From Streptomyces sp. NRRL F-6492 (GTDB lineage: Bacteria > Actinomycetota > Actinomycetes > Streptomycetales > Streptomycetaceae), in the NCBI RefSeq assembly GCF_001280125.1, contig NZ_LGEG01000204.1, forward strand, positions 58,843 to 122,842: DNA of 64,000 nt. Reading direction: 5' to 3'. The position numbers were made by a program, and so were the translations under genes. This document shows positions 59,498 to 64,000 of the stretch, piece by piece. How positions within the stretch are numbered: position 1 is the first letter of the stretch; each line of letters starts with the position of its first letter. The notes under the pieces are model-generated. The model ran no database searches. It saw nothing but the letters and a program-made list of their open reading frames with translations, and was not told where the DNA came from.

Positions 59498-60718
59498 TCA
59501 CAGCGTCACCGGCAGGACCGGCAGACTGCGCAGCAGCCAGTTCTCCTCGAAGCGGATCTCCTCGCGCGGCACGGCGAGGCGCAGGTCGGGGAAGCGCCGG
59601 AGGAGCGCCGGGACCGCGATGCCGGTCTCCAGGCGCGCCAGGGCCGCCCCCATGCAGTTGTGCAGGCCGTGGCCCAGAGCGAGGTGCCGCACCGTCCCCG
59701 TCCGGGTGATGTCCAGGCGCCGCGGATCGGGGAACTTCTCCGGGTCGTAGTTGGCGGCCTGGAGGCCGGCGACCACCGGCGTGCCCGCGGGGACCGGGAC
59801 CCCGCCGAGCTCCAAGTCCTCCTTGGCGAGACGGAACAGGCCCACGGTGAACGCGCCGTCGTAGCGCAGGAACTCCTCCACCGCGCCCGGCACGTGCTCG
59901 GGCTTCTCCACGAGCAGCCGGCGCTGGTCGGGATGGTCCAGGAGCGCCAGCACCGCGGATCCGATCAGGTTCCTGGTCGTGTCGATGCCGGCCATGATCA
60001 TGACCGCGACCATGGAGACGAGCTCGTCCTCGGTCAGCCGGTCCTCGCCGTCCCGCGCGTGGATGAAGAGGGACGTCAGGTCGTCGCCGGGGTTGCGCCG
60101 CTTCTCGACGATCAGCTCGCGGCCGTACACCACGATCTCCTCGAAGGCGGCGGCGACCTCGGCGTCGTTGTCCGGGTTGGACGGGTCGGCGTGGAAGGCC
60201 CGCTCGATGGCGTGCAGCATGTCGCCGAAGCGCTTGAGCGGGAATCCGAGGATCTCTCCGGTGACGTCGGCCGGGATCCTGCTGGCGAAGTCCATCACGT
60301 CGGGGTTCTTCGAACTCGCCAGCCGGTCAAGCGACTCGGTGACGATGCGCTCGACCGGTTCCTTCCAGGTCGCGGCGCGACGGGGCGTGAACGCGCCCAT
60401 CGCCAGCTTCCGCACCCGGGTGTGGTCCGGCGGGTCGAGGACGGTGAGGATCCGTCCGATCAGGGTGTCGGCGCCGAATATCATGCCCGACCGCTTGAAC
60501 TCCTCACTGCCCCAGACGGCGCCGTCGTTGCTGAACCGCTGGTCGCTCAGCAGCCGTTTGACGTCGTCGTACCGGGACAGGAAGATCATCGGCACATCGC
60601 CGACGGGGAAGCGGAAGCGGTGGACGGGATCATGGACCCGCAGCCAGTCGTACACCGTGTACGGGTCCTGGTAGTAGGCGGAGTCGAACAGCACTGGTGC
60701 CTGTTGCGCGGTGGTCAT
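59498..60718 (-). CDS. Cytochrome P450 monooxygenase
   Basis: Soluble actinobacterial P450 of 406 residues. The I-helix oxygen-binding motif is AGIDTTRN, the ExxR helix is represented by EFLRYD, and the haem ligand Cys355 is in LGHGLHNCMGAALARLE. It most likely hydroxylates or epoxidises the polyketide. A GGGAGG ribosome-binding site precedes ATG 60718; the ferredoxin follows. Confidence 0.95.
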   Translation of the reverse strand: MTTAQQAPVLFDSAYYQDPYTVYDWLRVHDPVHRFRFPVGDVPMIFLSRYDDVKRLLSDQRFSNDGAVWGSEEFKRSGMIFGADTLIGRILTVLDPPDHTRVRKLAMGAFTPRRAATWKEPVERIVTESLDRLASSKNPDVMDFASRIPADVTGEILGFPLKRFGDMLHAIERAFHADPSNPDNDAEVAAAFEEIVVYGRELIVEKRRNPGDDLTSLFIHARDGEDRLTEDELVSMVAVMIMAGIDTTRNLIGSAVLALLDHPDQRRLLVEKPEHVPGAVEEFLRYDGAFTVGLFRLAKEDLELGGVPVPAGTPVVAGLQAANYDPEKFPDPRRLDITRTGTVRHLALGHGLHNCMGAALARLETGIAVPALLRRFPDLRLAVPREEIRFEENWLLRSLPVLPVTL

Positions 60719-60754
60719 CGCGGGCCTCCCGGCACGTCGCGGTAGGGGGATCGG

Positions 60755-61930
60755 TCAGATGTAGTCGGTTCCGGGTTCGAGGCCGAGCAGCACGCGGCCG
60801 TGCGCTTCGAGGGAGCTGACCGGGGTCAGCAGACCGTGCAGGGACAGCGCCTCGATGTCGCGGAAGGCGCGCTGGACGGGGTTGCTCAGCAGAATGGTCG
60901 AGGCGGAGCTGATGGCGTAGAGGGACTCCACCGCTTCCCTGGTCGACTGCACGACGTATCCGACCTGCCCCCGGACCGCGGCCTTCTCCTCCACCGTCAT
61001 CTTCTCGCCGCGGTCGGCCCGTTCCCGCATCACCCGCAGCCAGTCGCAGGAGAGCGCCGCACACGACGCGATCTTGTTCGTCGCGTGGGCCAGCTGGATC
61101 TGTGTGTACGGGTGCCGGCTCTGCTCGGACCACTCGGTGTACGTGATGCCCTTGCCGGGCAGCCGCTCCAGGAACAGCTCCAGGGCGGCCTGGGCGATCC
61201 CCTGGTAGACCGGCGCGCAGGTCGCGAGGACGTAGCTGGTGAGGTTGTAGTTGCGGCCCTTCACGTCCGCGTTCCAGCGGTCGCGGGTGCTGGCGTCGAA
61301 GACCGCCCCGTCCACCACGCGGTGGGCCGGCACGAACACGTCCTTCGCCGTGGAGGTCACGCTGCCGGTACCGCCGGCGCCGAACACGTTCCAGTCGTCG
61401 GCGAGGGTGATGTCCTGCGTCGGTACGAGGGCGAAGAGCTCCTCGTGCTCACCGTTCCCGTGCTCGACCATGGCCGCGTGCACGTTCCACTCCGCGCCCC
61501 GCACACCGGTGTTGAACCGCCAGGAGCCGTTCAGGAGGTAGCCCCCCTCCGTCGGGGTGAGCGTGCCGGACGGCGTGAACCCGCCGGAGACGCGGACGGA
61601 GCCCTGCGCGAAGACCTCCTCCTGCGCCCGGTCGGGATAGAGGGTGGCGATCCAGGCGGTGGACACCCAGACCATCGAGACCCAGCCCGTCGAGCCACAG
61701 CCACGGGCGATCTCCGCGAGGATCTCCGCCTGCTCCTCCACCGGCAGGTCGAGACCGCCGAAACGCTCGGGAACCGCCGTGCGGAACACTCCGGCCTTTT
61801 CGAGCAGGGCGACGTTCTCGTCGACGATCCAGCGCCGGTCCTCGGTTTCGGCGGCATTCCGGCGCAGCACGGGAATGGATTCCCTGACCGCTTCCAGGAC
61901 GTTCTGGGCGTCGCTGTCGGGTCGCGTCAT
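60755..61930 (-). CDS. Acyl-CoA-dehydrogenase-fold flavin-dependent monooxygenase-like protein
   Basis: Protein of 391 residues with the acyl-CoA dehydrogenase/HpaB-like fold: WVSMVWVSTAWIATLYPDRA, LNGSWRFNTGVRGAEWNVHA, WNVFGAGGTGSVTSTAKDVF. In antibiotic clusters such proteins are group D FMN/FAD monooxygenases or N-oxygenases acting on amino sugars (KijD3-type nitrososynthases) or aglycones. The amino-sugar context makes N-oxidation possible; the sequence alone does not settle it. A flavin reductase partner is not in the window. ATG 61930 with GGAGGAA. Confidence 0.82.
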   Translation of the reverse strand: MTRPDSDAQNVLEAVRESIPVLRRNAAETEDRRWIVDENVALLEKAGVFRTAVPERFGGLDLPVEEQAEILAEIARGCGSTGWVSMVWVSTAWIATLYPDRAQEEVFAQGSVRVSGGFTPSGTLTPTEGGYLLNGSWRFNTGVRGAEWNVHAAMVEHGNGEHEELFALVPTQDITLADDWNVFGAGGTGSVTSTAKDVFVPAHRVVDGAVFDASTRDRWNADVKGRNYNLTSYVLATCAPVYQGIAQAALELFLERLPGKGITYTEWSEQSRHPYTQIQLAHATNKIASCAALSCDWLRVMRERADRGEKMTVEEKAAVRGQVGYVVQSTREAVESLYAISSASTILLSNPVQRAFRDIEALSLHGLLTPVSSLEAHGRVLLGLEPGTDYI

Positions 61931-62129
61931 TGTTCCTCCACGTGGTCTTTCTTCCGTCCTCGCTCCGGCGGGGCGCAGAGCAAGGCACCTGCCACACAAA
62001 CAGAGGGCTTCAACCCTCCGTCCATTCACGGGCAACGGCCCACCCATTCGCTCCGGCACGCCAATCCCCGTGCGCCGGTCGGAGCGACACGGCACACGGG
62101 GACGGACGGACCTCGGATCCGGCGGCCGG

Positions 62130-62546
62130 CTATTCCGGGAGCAGGCCGCCGGCCACCGGGCGGTCGATGGCCATGAGCCAGCGGCCGTCCTCGCCGCGGC
62201 GCAGGACGTCGGTGCAGTTGCCCTCGATGTGCAGCGGCTCGCCGTCGTCGCCGGTTCCGTCGATGACGAAGCGCACTCCGATGAGCGCCACGTCGCCGGC
62301 GACGTAGGAGTGGGTGACCTCCGCCTGGAGCACGGGCTTGGACGCGAGGAATTCCTTGAAGAACCGGAGCCGGTCCTCGCCGGTCAGCGGCGTACCCGAG
62401 AAGTTGGAGACGGCGTCCTGGCGGTAGAGCCGGTCGAACAGCTCGCCGTCGCCGGAGTTGAACACCTGCAGGAATATCTCGTTCTGCAGGTCGGTGTCGG
62501 CGGTCAGGTCGGGCTTGTCGAAGTCGATGTCGACGGTGATGGCCAT
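62130..62546 (-). CDS. SnoaL/NTF2-like small protein 1
   Basis: NTF2-fold protein of 138 residues (FLQVFNSGDGELFDRLYRQD, FSGTPLTGEDRLRFFKEFLA) of the DUF4440/SgcJ type. In polyketide clusters this fold includes cyclases, epoxide hydrolases and dehydratases. It is paralogous in layout to the protein encoded just upstream. Reaction unknown. Confidence 0.8.
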   Translation of the reverse strand: MAITVDIDFDKPDLTADTDLQNEIFLQVFNSGDGELFDRLYRQDAVSNFSGTPLTGEDRLRFFKEFLASKPVLQAEVTHSYVAGDVALIGVRFVIDGTGDDGEPLHIEGNCTDVLRRGEDGRWLMAIDRPVAGGLLPE

Positions 62547-62642
62547 GGAGATGCGGACCCTGCTTCCTTGGTTGACGGTGGTGTGGCGACGACGGGTTCC
62601 GGTACGGCGGCGCCCGGTGGCGTACGGGCCGCGCGGACCGGC

Positions 62643-63020
62643 CTACTGCTCGCCGTACGGGTCGTCGACGGCGTACCGCCAGTTCCCGTCCGCGTCCTGG
62701 CGCAGGACGTCCACCCCGACGCCCGTGAGCCGCTCGGCGTTCCCGTCCGCATCCTTGGTGTCGATGGTCCAGTCGACGATCAGCAGGGCGGTGTCGCCCG
62801 CCACGAACGACTGCCGGGGGACCGCCGTCATCGTCGGCCCGGCGGCGAGGAACTCCCGGACCGAGTCGATCCGGGCCTGGCCGGTGAGCGGGACACCGCG
62901 CTCCCAGACCGCCACGGCGTCGTCGGTGTACATCGCGTTCACGGCGTCCGCGTCACCCGCGTTGAACGCCTCGACATAAAGTGCCGTGTGCTTTTCGACG
63001 TCATTCGTGAGTCGTGCCAC
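62643..63020 (-). CDS. SnoaL/NTF2-like small protein 2 (SgcJ/EcaC type)
   Basis: NTF2-fold protein of 125 residues from GTG 63020, with GAGGAG upstream (ALYVEAFNAGDADAVNAMYT, FLAAGPTMTAVPRQSFVAGD). It is more like SgcJ/EcaC than protein 1. The two are 96 bp apart on the same strand and may form a hetero-oligomeric pocket or act on successive steps. First gene of the leftward run that includes the flavoenzyme, P450 and ferredoxin. Confidence 0.82.
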   Translation of the reverse strand: MARLTNDVEKHTALYVEAFNAGDADAVNAMYTDDAVAVWERGVPLTGQARIDSVREFLAAGPTMTAVPRQSFVAGDTALLIVDWTIDTKDADGNAERLTGVGVDVLRQDADGNWRYAVDDPYGEQ

Positions 63021-63316
63021 GATCGAACTCCTCTGTTTCGGTGTGCGCTCAACCACCCATGAGAATGCCGGGCTGATTCCCGGAGAGGTTAGCGACGGGC
63101 CGGGAACCCCGCACCCACTGCGAAGTAACGAGACGACCACCTCTTCGGAATTCCGCGCAGTTACCGCACCGTGCACAGGTCCGCATTACGATCTACGGGC
63201 CCTTCTCGAAAAGCCGCATTCACGGCCGGCCACGCATTGTTTCCACGAGATGTTCCCGGCCCGTGTGGCGCACGGCAGGGGGAGCACGGGCACATCACAC
63301 CGGGGAGCTGAGCATC
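63021..63316. other. Divergent promoter region of the PKS and NTF2-like genes
   Basis: A 296-bp gap with no gene. It contains single TTACC/TTACG-like elements (63161, 63186), but not at 11- or 22-bp spacing, so no SARP site is claimed. Confidence 0.45.
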
Positions 63317-64000
63317 ATGGCGGACGAGAACACCCTCCGCGAGTACCTCAAGCGTGCGATCACGGACGCCCGTGACGCGCGGGACCGGCTGCGCACGGTC
63401 GAGGAGAGAGCGCGGGAGCCGATCGCGATCGTCGCCATGGGCTGCCGTTTCCCCGGTGGTGCGGTGTCGCCCGAGGACCTGTGGCGGCTGGCGCTGGACG
63501 GCGTCGACGCCGTCACCTCCTTCCCCACGGACCGGGGCTGGGACCTGGAAGGGCTCTACGACCCCGACCCGGCGCACGTCGGGACCAGTTACGGGCGCGA
63601 GGGGGGCTTCCTCCACGATGCCGCGCGGTTCGACGCGGCGTTCTTCGGGATGTCACCGCGTGAGGCGCTGACGTCGGACCCCCAGCAGCGGCTGCTGTTG
63701 GAGACGGCGTGGGAGGCCTTCGAGCGGGCCGGCATCGACCCCGACACGCTGAAGGGAAGCCGGACCGGCGTGTTCGCCGGGGTCATGTACAACGACTACG
63801 GGTCGCGGCCCGGACTGCCGAAGGAGACCTCCGAGGGCTATCTGTTCAGCGGCAGCGCGGGCAGCATCGCCGCGGGCAGGCTCTCGTACACGTTCGGTTT
63901 CGAGGGTCCGGCGATCTCCGTCGACACCGCGTGCTCGTCCTCGCTCGTGGCACTGCACCTCGCGGCCAACGCCCTGCGCCGCGGCGAATGCGACCTGGCC
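63317..64000 (+). CDS. Modular type I polyketide synthase, N-terminal part (runs off right edge)
   Basis: First 228 residues are visible from ATG 63317, with GGGGAG upstream. Residues 1-34 are the docking coiled coil ([32 protein letters not shown]). The ketosynthase begins at [15 protein letters not shown]; the active-site Cys206 lies in [14 protein letters not shown] class-1b-like N-terminal docking helix means this subunit receives its chain from another PKS protein rather than starting the chain itself. The product is unknown. Confidence 0.95.
   Translation, partial: MADENTLREYLKRAITDARDARDRLRTVEERAREPIAIVAMGCRFPGGAVSPEDLWRLALDGVDAVTSFPTDRGWDLEGLYDPDPAHVGTSYGREGGFLHDAARFDAAFFGMSPREALTSDPQQRLLLETAWEAFERAGIDPDTLKGSRTGVFAGVMYNDYGSRPGLPKETSEGYLFSGSAGSIAAGRLSYTFGFEGPAISVDTACSSSLVALHLAANALRRGECDLA

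Noticed and set aside
62003..62018. GAGGG-N6-CCCTC hairpin downstream of the first NTF2-like gene
   Set aside because: Only a 5-bp stem, over 100 bp from the stop; too weak to call a terminator.
63150..63195. TTACC and TTACG elements before the PKS as SARP repeats
   Set aside because: The spacing is 25 bp, not 11 or 22, so it does not meet the rule used for the three reported sites.
1..64000. CRISPR arrays, tRNA or rRNA genes, prophage or replication origin
   Set aside because: No regularly spaced repeats, cloverleaf sequences, rRNA motifs, integrases or DnaA-box clusters were recognised on reading both strands.

Overview
The window is about 73% G+C by eye, with a strong G/C bias at third codon positions. 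It carries families typical of Streptomyces: DUF5133, an AfsA/ArpA gamma-butyrolactone pair, a SARP regulator, a Zur-type C-minus ribosomal-protein island and a modular PKS with deoxysugar genes. I infer a Streptomyces (or close actinomycete) chromosome. No rRNA, tRNA, CRISPR or intact insertion sequence was seen.

Layout. 1-3.0 kb: GH3 beta-glucosidase with a divergent TetR regulator and overlapping palindromes between them. 3.0-5.9 kb: a divergent zinc-starvation island, rpmG-rpmE-COG0523-rpsR leftward and rpmB-rpsN-rpmF rightward, around a Zur-box-like site. 6-24.4 kb: mostly housekeeping or accessory genes. They include two methyltransferases, an orphan cytochrome oxidase subunit I with a translationally coupled membrane protein, DUF5133, a Rieske/DUF2231 membrane protein, the pntAB transhydrogenase operon, a DUF4246 protein, a MerR/SDR pair with a MerR-type operator, a PEP mutase/isocitrate lyase homologue, a pirin/AhpD-like pair, an ECF sigma factor with a coupled membrane partner, and a PIG-V-like mannosyltransferase. 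24.4-30.2 kb: an overlapping ABC-importer operon (lipoprotein, two permeases, ATPase, HAD phosphatase) with a divergent GntR/UTRA regulator and a palindromic operator. 30.2-37.6 kb: a flotillin followed by a 1,602-residue AAA ATPase, with two strong hairpins between them, and a small upstream ORF built of eight perfect-length hexapeptide repeats. 37.8-42.1 kb: a PucR-type regulator, a double-RCK membrane protein and an aldo/keto reductase.

42.2 kb to the right edge is the left flank of a type I polyketide biosynthetic cluster. It opens with regulators: a SARP, an IS701-transposase-like protein that has lost its first catalytic Asp, an ArpA-like receptor, an AfsA-like butyrolactone synthase and an SDR. 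A tightly overlapping operon then encodes RmlA, RmlB, RmlC, a 2,3-dehydratase, a 3-ketoreductase, an E1-type 3-dehydrase and a sugar aminotransferase. Together these predict an NDP-4-amino-2,3,4,6-tetradeoxy-L-hexose, of the forosamine/ossamine/tolyposamine class. Next come a Tat-exported flavin amine oxidase, a GT1 glycosyltransferase, an imine-reductase-like enzyme, a [3Fe-4S] ferredoxin with a P450, an acyl-CoA-dehydrogenase-fold flavoenzyme, two SnoaL/NTF2-like proteins, and the start of the first PKS (docking helix plus KS), which runs off the window.

The strongest candidates for something undescribed are four. First, the catalytically dead transposase-like protein inside the butyrolactone regulatory island, preceded by a near-perfect 30-bp palindrome. 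Second, 11-bp-periodic GATTACC-type repeats in three cluster promoters that look like operators of the local SARP. Third, the flotillin/giant-ATPase/hexapeptide-repeat locus. Fourth, the amine oxidase and imine reductase pair in the polyketide cluster.
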